From the NCBI RefSeq assembly GCF_965227365.1, contig NZ_OZ245754.1, positions 4,216,001 through 4,280,000 of the forward strand: a stretch of 64,000 nucleotides of DNA, written 5' to 3'. Source of the DNA: Hwanghaeella sp965227365. Its GTDB lineage: Bacteria > Pseudomonadota > Alphaproteobacteria > UBA8366 > Aestuariispiraceae. The first letter of the stretch is position 1; each line of letters opens with the position of its first letter. The notes beneath the pieces were generated by a model. The model searched no databases and was not told the origin of the DNA. It saw only the letters and a program-made list of their open reading frames with translations. Position numbers and translations under genes: made by a program. Shown here piece by piece: positions 38,978 to 48,225 of the stretch.

Positions 38978-39745
38978 ATGACGATCTCGATTGCCGATAT
39001 TTGCCGTTATCCCGTCAAGGGATTGGCGGCTGATCACCCCTCCTCCGTGACGGTTGCAGCGGGGGCGGTGATTCCGTTCGACCGGCGTTTCGCCTTGGTC
39101 CACGCATCCAGCCGCGTCGACAAGGCACAACCCGATTGGGCCCAAAAGAACGAATTCCTGATGCTGGCGCGTGACGAAAAGCTCGCGCAATTGGGGATCG
39201 AGTTCGATGCCGATACCGCGGATCTCACCATCACCCGCAAGGGAAAATCTGTCAGCCGCGGCGTGTTGACCGACCAAACCGGGCGAACCGTTCTTCAGAC
39301 CTTCCTGGCCGCATTCATGCCGGACGGACCGCGCGGAAAGCCGGTCATCGTGGAGGCCCCGGAAGAAAAGAGTTTCTCCGACGTACCGGCCAACCTGATT
39401 TCGATCATCAACCTCGCGACCGTCAAAGATATCGAACGCGTGGTCCGCGAACCCGTGGATCCCCTGCGCTTTCGCGGCAATTTGTACCTTGAGGGACTTC
39501 CAGCCTGGCAGGAATCATCCTGGGTGGGAAAAGACATCAACATCGGAAACGGCGTCGTCCTGCATGTGCAGGAGCCCATCGGGCGATGCGCCGCGACGAA
39601 TGTCGACCCGGCCACGGGGCAGCGGGACCTGAACATACCGCTGACGCTTCGGAAAGGCTTCGGCCATACGAATTGCGGCGTCTACGCAAAGGTGAAAGCC
39701 GGCGGCACGATCTCGATCGGCGATACGGTTTCCGAACCGGGCTGA
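38978..39745 (+). CDS. MOSC-domain protein
   Basis: 255 residues from the ATG at 38978; an ATG at 38951 in frame would add nine residues, and a very long upstream opening is only the antisense of the Lon-like gene. An N-terminal MOSC beta-barrel domain (about 3-95, SIADICRYPVKGLAADHPSS) is followed by the MOSC domain (about 105-255) with IGRCAATNVDPATGQRDLNI and GHTNCGVYAKV. The conserved Cys in GRCAATNVDP is the kind that binds molybdenum cofactor or sulfur in MOSC proteins and mARC. Role in Moco sulfur transfer or hydroxylamine reduction is possible. A strong terminator follows. Confidence 0.85.
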   Translation: MTISIADICRYPVKGLAADHPSSVTVAAGAVIPFDRRFALVHASSRVDKAQPDWAQKNEFLMLARDEKLAQLGIEFDADTADLTITRKGKSVSRGVLTDQTGRTVLQTFLAAFMPDGPRGKPVIVEAPEEKSFSDVPANLISIINLATVKDIERVVREPVDPLRFRGNLYLEGLPAWQESSWVGKDINIGNGVVLHVQEPIGRCAATNVDPATGQRDLNIPLTLRKGFGHTNCGVYAKVKAGGTISIGDTVSEPG

Positions 39746-39776
39746 CGACTTTTCGAGCCCCCACCGGGAGCAAAGA

Positions 39777-39806
39777 AAAAGGGGAAGCCAATCGGCTTCC
39801 CCTTTT
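39777..39806. terminator. Bidirectional intrinsic terminator between MOSC and DUF4167 genes
   Basis: GGGGAAGCC and GGCTTCCCC form a perfect 9-bp stem around AATC, flanked by AAAA and TTTT that extend the pairing and give a T-run on both strands. It ends the MOSC transcript on one side and the long lysC-to-DUF4167 run on the other. Confidence 0.9.
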
Positions 39807-39833
39807 CACATTCATTCGCGAGGAGCTACGCGC

Positions 39834-40412
39834 TCAGTCGGCGGCACTCTCAGCAGCGGCAGCCAGTTCGGCCGGTGAATTCGGCACCTTTGCGCGCGGC
39901 GTGCGGCGGCGGCGTTGCGGCACCCGCTTTGCCGGCTGTTCCTCTTCATCGGTGCCGGCTTCAGCCTGTTCGGCCTTCTGCGCCGCCCCGTTGCCGCGAT
40001 TGTTCGATTCGCTGGACGATTCGTCATCGTCGTTTTCGTTGCTCGCGCTGCCGGTGACGGTCACTTCAACGGCAGATTCCTGCTCGTTATCGTCTTCATC
40101 CGAATCGGCCTCGGCTTCCGCCTGCATCTTCGCCATGCGGGCCTGACGCGCTTCGGCATCCTGATTCAGAATCCGAAAATAATGTTCGGCATGCTGCAGA
40201 TAACTTTCCGCCAGAACCCGGTCGCCGGACGAAGAAGCGTCGCGCGCCATGGTCAGGTATTTTTCGTTGATCTGCGCGGCTGTCCCGCGGATCCGTACGC
40301 TCGGCCCATTCGAATCGAAGGTCTGCCGATGACTGCCGCCACCGCCACGCCGATTGTTGTTGTTGCGGTTGCGGCCACGTTTCTGGCCCTGCGACTGATT
40401 GTTTGGTCTCAT
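39834..40412 (-). CDS. DUF4167-domain protein
   Basis: 192 residues from the ATG at 40412, which has GAAGAAGAG upstream; the open frame to 40538 adds 42 unrelated codons. It opens with a very basic, Asn/Arg/Gly-rich segment (QKRGRNRNNNNRRGGGG) likely to bind nucleic acid, then the DUF4167 domain (about 38-95, SVRIRGTAAQINEKYLTMAR and RVLAESYLQHAEHYFRIL), and a disordered acidic tail ending in Ala-rich repeats. The family is largely confined to Alphaproteobacteria and its function is unassigned. It is the last gene after prmC in the minus-strand run, just before the bidirectional terminator. Confidence 0.9.
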   Translation of the reverse strand: MRPNNQSQGQKRGRNRNNNNRRGGGGSHRQTFDSNGPSVRIRGTAAQINEKYLTMARDASSSGDRVLAESYLQHAEHYFRILNQDAEARQARMAKMQAEAEADSDEDDNEQESAVEVTVTGSASNENDDDESSSESNNRGNGAAQKAEQAEAGTDEEEQPAKRVPQRRRRTPRAKVPNSPAELAAAAESAAD

Positions 40413-40709
40413 GCTCTTCTTCGCAAGATAGTGATGCACCATGCGCACCGTGACGCGAGTCACGTGGGCACTCCCCTCGGGCGACGGAAACCCTTCCGCA
40501 CCTGCCTTACTGTCGGAAAGTTTGGTCCAATCCCTCACGAGGGGATCGGTCCGGTCCCTTCCTTCGTCCTAATGACGGAGGCCCGGTAAACATCGGGAGC
40601 ACACCATCCACGGCTGCAGGCCACTGCAATCGATGCTCTTCTCAATGTCCGGAACACCTTCAACCTAGCCGCCGAGGCCAGGATTTCCAAGTACTTTTTG
40701 CATTCGCAC

Positions 40710-41564
40710 CTATCCGGGCCAAACCGCCGAAACGCAACGCTCAATCCCGCCAAGGTCGCGGCGTACCCGAATACGCGAAAATCCCTCCCTCACGCAGAAG
40801 GAGGAAACATCAGCCGCCTGCCCTGCCCCAACCTCCAGGGCCATGACACCACCCGGTTCCAGGTGCCGCTTTGCGCCCGGCACGATCACCCGATAGCAGT
40901 CCAGACCGTCATCGCCGCCGTCCAAGGCCCGCATGGGATCATGGTTGCGGACCTCCCGGTCCAACCCCGGGATATCGCCGCTCGGGATATAGGGCGGATT
41001 GGACACGATCAGATCGAATGTGCCCATCACGCCATCGAACCAGTTTCCCACCGACACCTCGACCCGATCCGCCATCCCGAACGCACGCGCATTGGTCAAT
41101 GTCGCATCGACCGCCCCTTGGCTGACATCCACACCAAAGCCCGACGCGCCGGGATATTCCCGCAGCAGAGACAAGAGCAAGCAGCCGCTGCCGACCCCAA
41201 GGTCGAGTATACGAGAAACACGCGACCGTTCCGGCAAACGGTCCAGAACATCCTCGATCACCGTTTCCGTATCCGGTCTGGGATCCAACGTGTCGGGGCC
41301 GATCAGGAAGTCATCCTTCCAAAACGCGCGCCGCCCCAGAATGCGTGAAACCGGTTCGCCCGAAGCCCGCCGTTCGACAAACGCGATTGCCCGATCGACC
41401 TCACCCACGATCCGTTCCGGATAGGCTATCAACGTCTCAGCCGCGACGCCTTCTGCATGCGCGAGCAGAATCCGCGCTTCCCGTCTGGGATCGACATTAC
41501 CCGCCTTTCGCAAAATGCGGGTGGCATCGACCAGAAAATCAGCGACCGTCGTCACGTCCGTCAT
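40710..41564 (-). CDS. prmC: Peptide chain release factor N5-glutamine methyltransferase
   Basis: 284 residues. It methylates the GGQ glutamine of release factors, and sits directly after prfA, its substrate's gene. The N-terminal helical substrate-binding domain (about 1-90, EARILLAHAEGVAAETLIAY, RRASGEPVSRILGRRAFWKD) is followed by the SAM domain with ILDLGVGSGCLLLSLLREYP (glycine-rich loop, motif I), DVSQGAVDATLTNAR, and the catalytic NPPYIPSGDI motif. The gap to prfA is 31 bases. Identification is secure. Confidence 0.96.
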   Translation of the reverse strand: MTDVTTVADFLVDATRILRKAGNVDPRREARILLAHAEGVAAETLIAYPERIVGEVDRAIAFVERRASGEPVSRILGRRAFWKDDFLIGPDTLDPRPDTETVIEDVLDRLPERSRVSRILDLGVGSGCLLLSLLREYPGASGFGVDVSQGAVDATLTNARAFGMADRVEVSVGNWFDGVMGTFDLIVSNPPYIPSGDIPGLDREVRNHDPMRALDGGDDGLDCYRVIVPGAKRHLEPGGVMALEVGAGQAADVSSFCVREGFSRIRVRRDLGGIERCVSAVWPG

Positions 41565-41595
41565 TCGTCACCCGCGGCCCATCCGCCCACCCTGG

Positions 41596-42681
41596 TCAGG
41601 CAGCGTCTTCCGCCAAGGCTGCCAACCGCGCCGATTGCTCTTCCAATATGAGTGCGTCGAGCACCTCGTCCAGCGCCTCGCCCTCGAGCACCTTGTCGAG
41701 TTTATAGAGCGTCAGATTTATCCGGTGGTCGGTCACGCGTCCTTGCGGGAAGTTGTAGGTCCGGATCCGTTCGGACCGATCGCCGGAGCCGACCTGGCCT
41801 TTCCGGTCGGCGGCCCGTTCGGTTTCCTGGCGCTCCCTTTCGTGTTCGTAGAGCCGCGCCATCAACACCTTCATCGCCTTGGCGCGGTTCTTGTGCTGGG
41901 ATTTTTCATCCTGACACTGAACCACGATCCCGGACGGCATATGGGTGATGCGAACCGCACTGTCGGTCGTATTGACGTGCTGCCCGCCCGCCCCTTGCGA
42001 GCGGTATGTATCGACGCGCAGATCCTTTTCGTCGATATGGATATCGACCTCCTCCGCTTCCGGCAGAACGGCAACCGTCGCGGCGGAAGTATGGATACGG
42101 CCGCCGCTTTCCGTAACGGGAACGCGCTGCACCCGATGCACACCGGATTCGTATTTCATACGGGCGTAGACATCGTTACCGCTGATCGAAGCGACGATCT
42201 GGCTGAAGCCGCCGATATCGGTTTCGCTGGCGTCGATCACTTCCATCCGCCAGCCGTTCAGGGCGGCATATTTCTGATACATGCGGAAAAGATCGCCGGC
42301 GAAAAGCGCAGCCTCGTCACCACCGGTTCCGGCCCGGATTTCGACGATGACGTTCCGCGCATCCGCCTCGTCTTTCGGCAACAGCATCAATTGCAGCTGG
42401 TGTTCGATTTCCGGCAGGCGCTCCTTCAGGTCCGCGACTTCCTCGCGGGCAAGATCGCGCATTTCGGCATCCGTTGACTTATCCGCCAACAGTTCTTCCA
42501 AATCAGCACGCTCCTGCTCGACGGAATGAAACTCCTCAATCTTTTCAACAATTGGGGAAATATCGGCATATTCCTTGGAAAGCGCAGTGAACTCCTGCGC
42601 ATCAAGATTGCCGCCCGCCATTCGGTCCGACAATTCCTGCGCCCTGGCCGTCACCCGGTGCAATCTATCACGCCAACTCAT
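41596..42681 (-). CDS. prfA: Peptide chain release factor 1
   Basis: 361 residues, the normal length. The GGQ tip (residues 232-234, AGGQHVNTTDSAVR) triggers peptide release, and the codon-recognition PxT is PVT (188-190, RVPVTESGGR). The long N-terminal helical domain and the EIRAGTGGDEAALFAGDLF core are canonical. Its ATG overlaps the hemA stop (ATGA), so it is translationally coupled to hemA, and prmC follows. It recognises UAA/UAG. Confidence 0.97.
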   Translation of the reverse strand: MSWRDRLHRVTARAQELSDRMAGGNLDAQEFTALSKEYADISPIVEKIEEFHSVEQERADLEELLADKSTDAEMRDLAREEVADLKERLPEIEHQLQLMLLPKDEADARNVIVEIRAGTGGDEAALFAGDLFRMYQKYAALNGWRMEVIDASETDIGGFSQIVASISGNDVYARMKYESGVHRVQRVPVTESGGRIHTSAATVAVLPEAEEVDIHIDEKDLRVDTYRSQGAGGQHVNTTDSAVRITHMPSGIVVQCQDEKSQHKNRAKAMKVLMARLYEHERERQETERAADRKGQVGSGDRSERIRTYNFPQGRVTDHRINLTLYKLDKVLEGEALDEVLDALILEEQSARLAALAEDAA

Positions 42682-44027
42682 TCAATAGATCCATCGTCAT
42701 TTCGGCTCCCACTCGATTGCCTGCCTTCCGCCGTTCCGCCACCGATATCTTCGGGGCGCAGATCGAACAGCCGCGCAACTACACGGTTCACCGTTATCGT
42801 ATCCCGCAAATCCGCCACGCCGCCCTGTGCCGCCACATCGCGCAGCACCTTGCTGGGCGAATGCAGCAGATGGTTGATCAAGAGCCTGGTGGCTTCCTCC
42901 GCATCCGCGTTCGCATGCTGTTCGATGACATGCCGCCGGACGTCTTCGAAATGCTGCCGAAGGGCGACGAGTCCCGGAACCCCTTCCTGCGCCGCAAGCG
43001 ATTTCTGAAAGCTAACCACCCTTTCGTCAACCATTCTCGCGGCTTCCTGTGCCTGCTCGTGTCGCCCGAACTTACCTTCGCGCGCCATGCGCTCCAGATC
43101 GGCGAGCGTATAGCGGAAAGCGCCGTCGAGGTCATCCAAGGCAGGGTCGATATCCTCAGGACTGCCGCAATCGAAGAAAATGATGGGCATGCCACGCCGT
43201 TGCCGCAACGCACCGGCGGCAAGTGCGCGGTCGATCAGATACCGGCCGGTGCCCGACGCCGTTATCACCGCGTCTGCTTCGGCCAGAGCATCCGGCAAGC
43301 CGTCAAACGGCGCGAAATGACAATGCGCGCGCGCCGCGGCCCGCTCCGTCCGCCGCGACGGCCCTGTCAGAACGCATTCCTGCGTGCCGGCAAGTCGGAA
43401 CTGTTCCAGCAGCAAGGCGCCGGTGTCACCCAAGCCGATGACCAGCAGGCGGATCTTGGCCGGATCGCCGTGCAGGTCACGGGCGATCTGCACGGCCGCG
43501 GACGCCACGGTAACCGCGCCCTCGCCGATTCTGGTTTCCGTGCGCACCTGCTTCGCGAGCGAGAAGGTCGCCTGATACAGAGTGTCCAGATCGGTGCCGA
43601 TCATCTCCACGTCGCGCGACTGCGCAAAAGCGTGTTTCACCTGACCAAGAACCTGACTTTCGCCCAGAACCTGGCTTTCGAGCGCGCAGGCAACGCGGAA
43701 GACATGGCGCACCGCGTCCTGGTCGTAACGCCGGAAAACCTGCTCCTCCACAACCGCACGCCGTCGACCGGTACGGTCGGCGACGACTTCCTCGACCACC
43801 CGCACGCCCTGCTCGGGATCGGCCACGGCGAGGTGGAATTCAACCCGGTCACAGGTCGAGAGGATCACAGCCTGGGAAATGCCGCCCTGCTGCAAACTTT
43901 CGAGCAATCCGGTCCGGGCATCATCATCGACAAACAGGCGATCCCGAAATGCCGCATCCGCGGTCTGGTGGCTGGCGCCGACGACCGCGTAGCGGGGGTT
44001 TTCCCGGAATCCTTCTGCATCCGTCAT
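42678..44027 (-). CDS. hemA: Glutamyl-tRNA reductase (C5 pathway)
   Basis: 449 residues. Reduces glutamyl-tRNA to glutamate-1-semialdehyde for tetrapyrrole synthesis. The nucleophile Cys59 sits in ILSTCDRVEFHL (canonical STCNRTE), followed by GESQVLGQVKHAF, VRTETRIGEGAVTVASAAV and an NADPH Rossmann turn LVIGLGDTGALLLEQF. The C-terminal dimerisation helices end near LINHLLHSPSKVLRDVA. ATG 44027 is chosen over the 42 upstream codons, which overlap the hisS end. Its TGA overlaps the prfA ATG. Most studied alphaproteobacteria make ALA with ALA synthase instead, so this gene in a hemA-prfA-prmC order is noteworthy. The reductase assignment itself is secure. Confidence 0.95.
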   Translation of the reverse strand: MTDAEGFRENPRYAVVGASHQTADAAFRDRLFVDDDARTGLLESLQQGGISQAVILSTCDRVEFHLAVADPEQGVRVVEEVVADRTGRRRAVVEEQVFRRYDQDAVRHVFRVACALESQVLGESQVLGQVKHAFAQSRDVEMIGTDLDTLYQATFSLAKQVRTETRIGEGAVTVASAAVQIARDLHGDPAKIRLLVIGLGDTGALLLEQFRLAGTQECVLTGPSRRTERAAARAHCHFAPFDGLPDALAEADAVITASGTGRYLIDRALAAGALRQRRGMPIIFFDCGSPEDIDPALDDLDGAFRYTLADLERMAREGKFGRHEQAQEAARMVDERVVSFQKSLAAQEGVPGLVALRQHFEDVRRHVIEQHANADAEEATRLLINHLLHSPSKVLRDVAAQGGVADLRDTITVNRVVARLFDLRPEDIGGGTAEGRQSSGSRNDDGSIE

Positions 44028-44046
44028 GCGGGCAGTATCCGCCCGG

Positions 44047-45291
44047 TCACATCTGTGGCGCAAGCCGTGCCGCGAGACCGTCCATCGGGGATTCAACCTG
44101 ATCGCCGGTGGTAAGATCCTTGACCTGCACAACGCCGCGCGCGAGTTCATCCTCGCCCAGAATCACCGCATGCGTCGCATTCACCTTGTCCGCCCGTTTC
44201 ATCCGTCGCTTCATATTGCCGCCGAAGGCGATATCAACCTGAATGCCCGAACGGCGCAGCGTTTCGGCCAGTTTCAGCACCTGGCGTTCCGCCGCCTCGC
44301 CCATCGGCACCAGCGCGACGGGACGGGTCTGCCCTTCCGGTTCATCCGCCAGCATCGAAAGCCGCTCGATTCCGGCGGCCCAACCGACGCCGGGCGTCGG
44401 GGCGCCGCCCATCATTTCCATCAACCCGTCATACCGGCCGCCCGCCATCACGGCGCTTTGTGAGCCCAGTTCCGTCGTCGTGAATTCAAAAGCCGTGTGG
44501 CAGTAATAGTCCAAACCGCGGACAAGACGCGGATTAAGGCGATAACCGATGCCGATATCGTCCAGTCCCTGCCGGACCGTGCCGAAGAAATCCTGGCTTT
44601 CTTGATTGAGATAATCGGAAAACACCGGCGCATCGGCGATCAAGACCCGGTCGCCTTCATCCTTGGAATCCAAAATGCGCAGCGGGTTCCGATCCAGACG
44701 GTCCAGCGAGTCCGCCGACAGCCGGTCTTTATGGTCGCTGAAATACTCGACCAGGGCATTTCGATAATCGGTCCGGCTGGCGGTATCGCCCAGCGTGTTC
44801 AGTTCCAACTCCGTCCGGCCGAGGATACCCAAGCGGTCCAGGATGGCCGCACCACAGGCGATGACCTCGATATCCGCAAGCGGTTGGGGCGCGCCGATCA
44901 GTTCGATCCCGATCTGATGGAACTGGCGCAGCCGGCCTTTTTGCGGCCTTTCGTACCGGAACATCGGTCCGCCGTAGAAATACCGGACCGGCGCATGCTG
45001 GGCGAGGCCGTTGGACATATAGGCCCGACAGACGCCCGCGGTGTTTTCCGGACGCAGGGTGATCTCATCCCCGCCCTTGTCGGTGAAGGTATACATCTCC
45101 TTCGTGACAACATCCGAGGTATCGCCCAGCGTGCGTTTGAAGACCTGGGTGAATTCGAAAATCGGCGTCGACATGAACTCATAGCCATAGAGCGACGACA
45201 CCGCAGCCGCGGTGTCGATGACATGGCGGTGGCGCCGGTGATCTTCGGGCAAGAGGTCATGCGTGCCACGGACAGGCTGCAACGCCGCCAT
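44047..45291 (-). CDS. hisS: Histidyl-tRNA synthetase
   Basis: 414 residues, typical for bacterial class II HisRS. Motif 1 region AALQPVRGTHDLLPEDHRRH opens the protein. Motif 2 is canonical (GGPMFRYERPQKGRLRQFHQ). The histidine-specific HisA signature is LVRGLDYYCHTAFEFTT, and motif 3 is GVGWAAGIERLSML. The C-terminal anticodon-binding domain (about 320-414) starts near VALVPMGEAAERQVLKLAE. A TTGGAG ribosome site precedes the ATG. It lies between ispG and hemA in one direction with gaps of 32 and 19 bases. Confidence 0.97.
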   Translation of the reverse strand: MAALQPVRGTHDLLPEDHRRHRHVIDTAAAVSSLYGYEFMSTPIFEFTQVFKRTLGDTSDVVTKEMYTFTDKGGDEITLRPENTAGVCRAYMSNGLAQHAPVRYFYGGPMFRYERPQKGRLRQFHQIGIELIGAPQPLADIEVIACGAAILDRLGILGRTELELNTLGDTASRTDYRNALVEYFSDHKDRLSADSLDRLDRNPLRILDSKDEGDRVLIADAPVFSDYLNQESQDFFGTVRQGLDDIGIGYRLNPRLVRGLDYYCHTAFEFTTTELGSQSAVMAGGRYDGLMEMMGGAPTPGVGWAAGIERLSMLADEPEGQTRPVALVPMGEAAERQVLKLAETLRRSGIQVDIAFGGNMKRRMKRADKVNATHAVILGEDELARGVVQVKDLTTGDQVESPMDGLAARLAPQM

Positions 45292-45323
45292 ATCAGTACT
45301 CCAACTAGTTTTCTGGTTTCCGG

Positions 45324-46445
45324 TTATTCCGCCGCGGCCGCTTCCTGCCGCTCTTTCTCAATTTCCGCCGCCTTGGTTTCGACGAGGCCGACCAGATGGT
45401 CGACGATGCTTTCGTCTTTCAGGCGATGGGCCGGCTGTCCGGCGATATAGACCTGGTGCGTCCCTTTGCCGCCGCCGGTGAAGCCGATGTCGGTTTCCCG
45501 CGCCTCACCGGGACCGTTCACAACGCATCCGATCACGGAGACCGTCATGGGGGTGGTGATATGGGCAAGACGCTCTTCCAACACCCGAACGGTTTCAATC
45601 ACATCAAACTGCTGGCGCGCGCAGGACGGACAGGAGATGACATTCACGCCGCGATAGCGCAGGCCGAGCGACTTCAGGATGTCGAACCCGACCTTCACCT
45701 CCTCCACAGGATCGGCGGAGAGCGAGACGCGTATCGTATCGCCGATCCCGGCCCAGAGCAGGGATCCGATCCCGATCGAACTCTTGATCGTGCCGGTGCG
45801 CAGCCCGCCCGCCTCGGTCACGCCGAGATGCAGCGGGTAGTCGCAGGCTTCCGCCAGCCCTTGATAGGCAGCGGCGGCCAAAAACACGTCAGAGGCTTTG
45901 ACGCTGATCTTGAAGTCGAAGAAGTCGTTGTCTTCCAGAATCTTCGCGTGTTCCAGCGCGCTCTCGACCATGGCTTCAGGGACGGGTTCGCCGTATTTTT
46001 CCAGCAGGTGGCGCTCCAGCGAGCCGGCGTTGACGCCGATCCGCATGCTGCAACCATGGTCCTTCGCCGCCTTGACGACCTCACGCACCCGTTCCGCGCT
46101 GCCGATATTGCCCGGATTGATCCGCAGGCAGGCCGCACCCGCCTCGGCCGCCTCGATGGCGCGTTTGTAGTGGAAATGAATATCCGCAACGACCGGCACC
46201 TTCACCTGCGGAATGATCTTGGCCAGGCCTTCGGTCGATGCCTCATCCGGGCAGGAAATGCGGATGATATCGACACCGGCCTCCTCGCACCGGCGAACCT
46301 GCGCGACCGTGGCCTCGACATCGGCCGTCAGCGTATTGGTCATGGTCTGCACGGTGATCGGCGCGTCGCCGCCAACGGGGACGGGTCCGACCATGATCTG
46401 GCGGGATTTTCGGCGATAGATATCGCGATAGGGACGCACACTCAT
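45324..46445 (-). CDS. ispG: 4-hydroxy-3-methylbut-2-en-1-yl diphosphate synthase
   Basis: 373 residues from the ATG at 46445 (a longer opening to 46502 adds 19 non-conserved codons). Penultimate step of the MEP isoprenoid pathway, with a [4Fe-4S] cluster. The TIM-barrel part shows MVGPVPVGGDAPITVQTMTN, IIRISCPDEAST and MRIGVNAGSLERHLLEKYG. The cluster cysteines are in SCPSCARQQFDVI and VIGCVVNGPGEARETDIGF. It follows the RodZ-like gene by about 200 bases in the same direction and precedes hisS, an ispG-hisS order common in proteobacteria. Confidence 0.97.
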   Translation of the reverse strand: MSVRPYRDIYRRKSRQIMVGPVPVGGDAPITVQTMTNTLTADVEATVAQVRRCEEAGVDIIRISCPDEASTEGLAKIIPQVKVPVVADIHFHYKRAIEAAEAGAACLRINPGNIGSAERVREVVKAAKDHGCSMRIGVNAGSLERHLLEKYGEPVPEAMVESALEHAKILEDNDFFDFKISVKASDVFLAAAAYQGLAEACDYPLHLGVTEAGGLRTGTIKSSIGIGSLLWAGIGDTIRVSLSADPVEEVKVGFDILKSLGLRYRGVNVISCPSCARQQFDVIETVRVLEERLAHITTPMTVSVIGCVVNGPGEARETDIGFTGGGKGTHQVYIAGQPAHRLKDESIVDHLVGLVETKAAEIEKERQEAAAAE

Positions 46446-46642
46446 AGCGCTGACCTGTTCGGTGATTTTCCGGTCCGAAGTCTTCTCCGCCGACGACCGC
46501 ACGCCCGGGGATAACCGGAAGGAAAGCGCGACGCGGCCGGATCAGCCGGACGGTGGGGAAAATGCGTGCAAGACCTCAAAAGATCAAGGGCCCCAGCGAC
46601 CATGCGCCGAAGAGACCATCGATCAACAAAACTGTGAAACGC

Positions 46643-48034
46643 TCATTGCGCCTGCAGCAAGGCGTCCGGTTCCAGCAATACGTTCCGACGGACGTCGCCG
46701 ATATCGCCGATCCGCGGGGCGATCTTGCCGTCCACTGTGAATTCGAGCCCGCCGGCACTGCCGGTCACCAGCGTGATTCCGGGTTGATCCGGCACATTGA
46801 ACGTGTCCCCGACGCGCAGCAGACGGTTCAGCAGGACATTCCCGTCCGGGGCCGTAATTTCCACCCATGCCGGCGACGTCGCCTTGATGACGATCCGCGA
46901 TGCACCGGCCTCCGCCCCAAAGGCGGCAGGCTGCGAGCCACCGACGGTCGGAAGTTCCGTATCTGTTTCCGGAACCGCGGCCTGTTGCACGGGTTCCGTG
47001 ACGACCGGGGCCGCTTCGGTGGTCTGCTGCATTGAGGCGGCCGCCTGCGTCGCTTCGCTGCCGGACGCCGGCGCGGCTGCCTCCGTGGTAGCCGTCGTGG
47101 TCTCGACCGCTGCCGGCTCCGTTGCAGGAACCTGCTCCGTTACAGGGGCCTGCTCCGTCACAGCGGCAGGGGCCTCCACGACCGTGGTCGGAACCGACTG
47201 TTCCGGCGTTGTGGTTTCGGTTGCGGATTGAACTTCGGCTTCGGCCGGTGTTTCCGCCGTGACGGCGGCCACTGTCTCAGAGACTGCCTGGCTCGTCGTT
47301 TCAGCGGCCTGGCGAACCTCTTCCTGCGCTGCTTCGGTCACCGGCGCCGATGCGATCGTTTCGTTTACGATGGTCGGCTGTTCCGCCGCCTCGGCGGGCG
47401 CCTGCGCAACCGTCGACGTTTCCGTTTCCGCGGCAGCCGGAACAGGCGCGACGGTCGTTTCTTGGGTCGAAACCTGTGCGGTTCCCTGTGCCTCTTCCGA
47501 ACTCGGTCCCGCGGGCGCCGTCTCGACCGTGGATTTCGACAGCAATTGCGTCAGCGCCTCGGGCAAGGGCGGAACCAGTTCAAGCGTGTCGCGGTCCTTG
47601 TTGGACACATAGATCCATCCGCCATAAGCGCCGATCAGCATCAGAACGGCGATCATGATGACCGAGGCTGTCGGGCCCCGGCTTCCCGGCATCGGCTCCG
47701 GAAAGACCAATTGGGTCCGATCTTCGAACTCTGCCGCTTCCTGTTTGAATTTCGAGACGATCTTGGGAACATCAAGATCCATCAGTTCGGCATAGGTCCG
47801 GACGAAGCCGATCGCGTATGTCGATCCCGGCAGGTCGCCCAAACGGCCGTCTTCGATCGCTTCGATATAAGCCCGCCTGATCCGCAACTGTGCGGCGACA
47901 TCGCTGTAGTCCATGTCGCGGGCGATGCGTGCCTCGGACAGGATCTCGCCGACGGTGCGGTTGTCCACAACCGTCTTCAGTTCCGCTCTATGAGTATCAT
48001 TCGCGGCTTCTTTCGCCGCACCGCCTCTAGCCAT
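46643..48034 (-). CDS. RodZ-like helix-turn-helix membrane protein (DUF4115)
   Basis: About 463 residues from the ATG at 48034 (a TTG at 48046 is also open). A cytoplasmic HTH_25 domain (about 25-110: VGEILSEARIARDMDYSDVA, IRRAYIEAIEDGRLGDLPGS) is followed by one membrane segment (about 150-170, SVIMIAVLMLIGAYGGWIYV). A long Thr/Ala/Glu/Pro/Val-rich periplasmic linker of about 200 residues follows, then a C-terminal DUF4115 beta domain (about 375-450, RIVIKATSPAWVEITAPDG). This is the layout of RodZ, the MreB-linked cell-shape protein. The gene lies just upstream of ispG, as rodZ does in many bacteria, which supports the call. A 14-bp palindrome is 38-51 bases before the start. Confidence 0.85.
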   Translation of the reverse strand: MARGGAAKEAANDTHRAELKTVVDNRTVGEILSEARIARDMDYSDVAAQLRIRRAYIEAIEDGRLGDLPGSTYAIGFVRTYAELMDLDVPKIVSKFKQEAAEFEDRTQLVFPEPMPGSRGPTASVIMIAVLMLIGAYGGWIYVSNKDRDTLELVPPLPEALTQLLSKSTVETAPAGPSSEEAQGTAQVSTQETTVAPVPAAAETETSTVAQAPAEAAEQPTIVNETIASAPVTEAAQEEVRQAAETTSQAVSETVAAVTAETPAEAEVQSATETTTPEQSVPTTVVEAPAAVTEQAPVTEQVPATEPAAVETTTATTEAAAPASGSEATQAAASMQQTTEAAPVVTEPVQQAAVPETDTELPTVGGSQPAAFGAEAGASRIVIKATSPAWVEITAPDGNVLLNRLLRVGDTFNVPDQPGITLVTGSAGGLEFTVDGKIAPRIGDIGDVRRNVLLEPDALLQAQ

Positions 48035-48071
48035 CGTACTATCCAATCGTCAGTCCGACGAACGGCCAAAT

Positions 48072-48085
48072 TTGGATCGATCCAA
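48072..48085. promoter_or_regulatory. Perfect 14-bp palindrome upstream of the RodZ-like gene
   Basis: TTGGATCGATCCAA is fully self-complementary and lies 38-51 bases before the ATG at 48034, in an otherwise unremarkable 180-base gap after ptsP. An operator is possible; no known regulator consensus was recognised and chance cannot be excluded. Confidence 0.35.
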
Positions 48086-48225
48086 GCTGTGTGCAAAGGA
48101 TAGCCAAGTCGTCGCCGGCACTTGCCAAGATATCGTCAGGACAAAACGTGAACCGCCATTAACCGAACACTCGATCAACCACTAACACAAGAAGTCTATT
48201 AAAAGCAACGCACTAAATGTGAACA

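Noticed and set aside
46980..47530. Repetitive Thr/Ala/Glu/Val codons in the RodZ-like gene, considered as a DNA repeat or CRISPR-like array
   Set aside because: It is a low-complexity periplasmic linker in frame; spacing is irregular and no conserved DNA unit exists.
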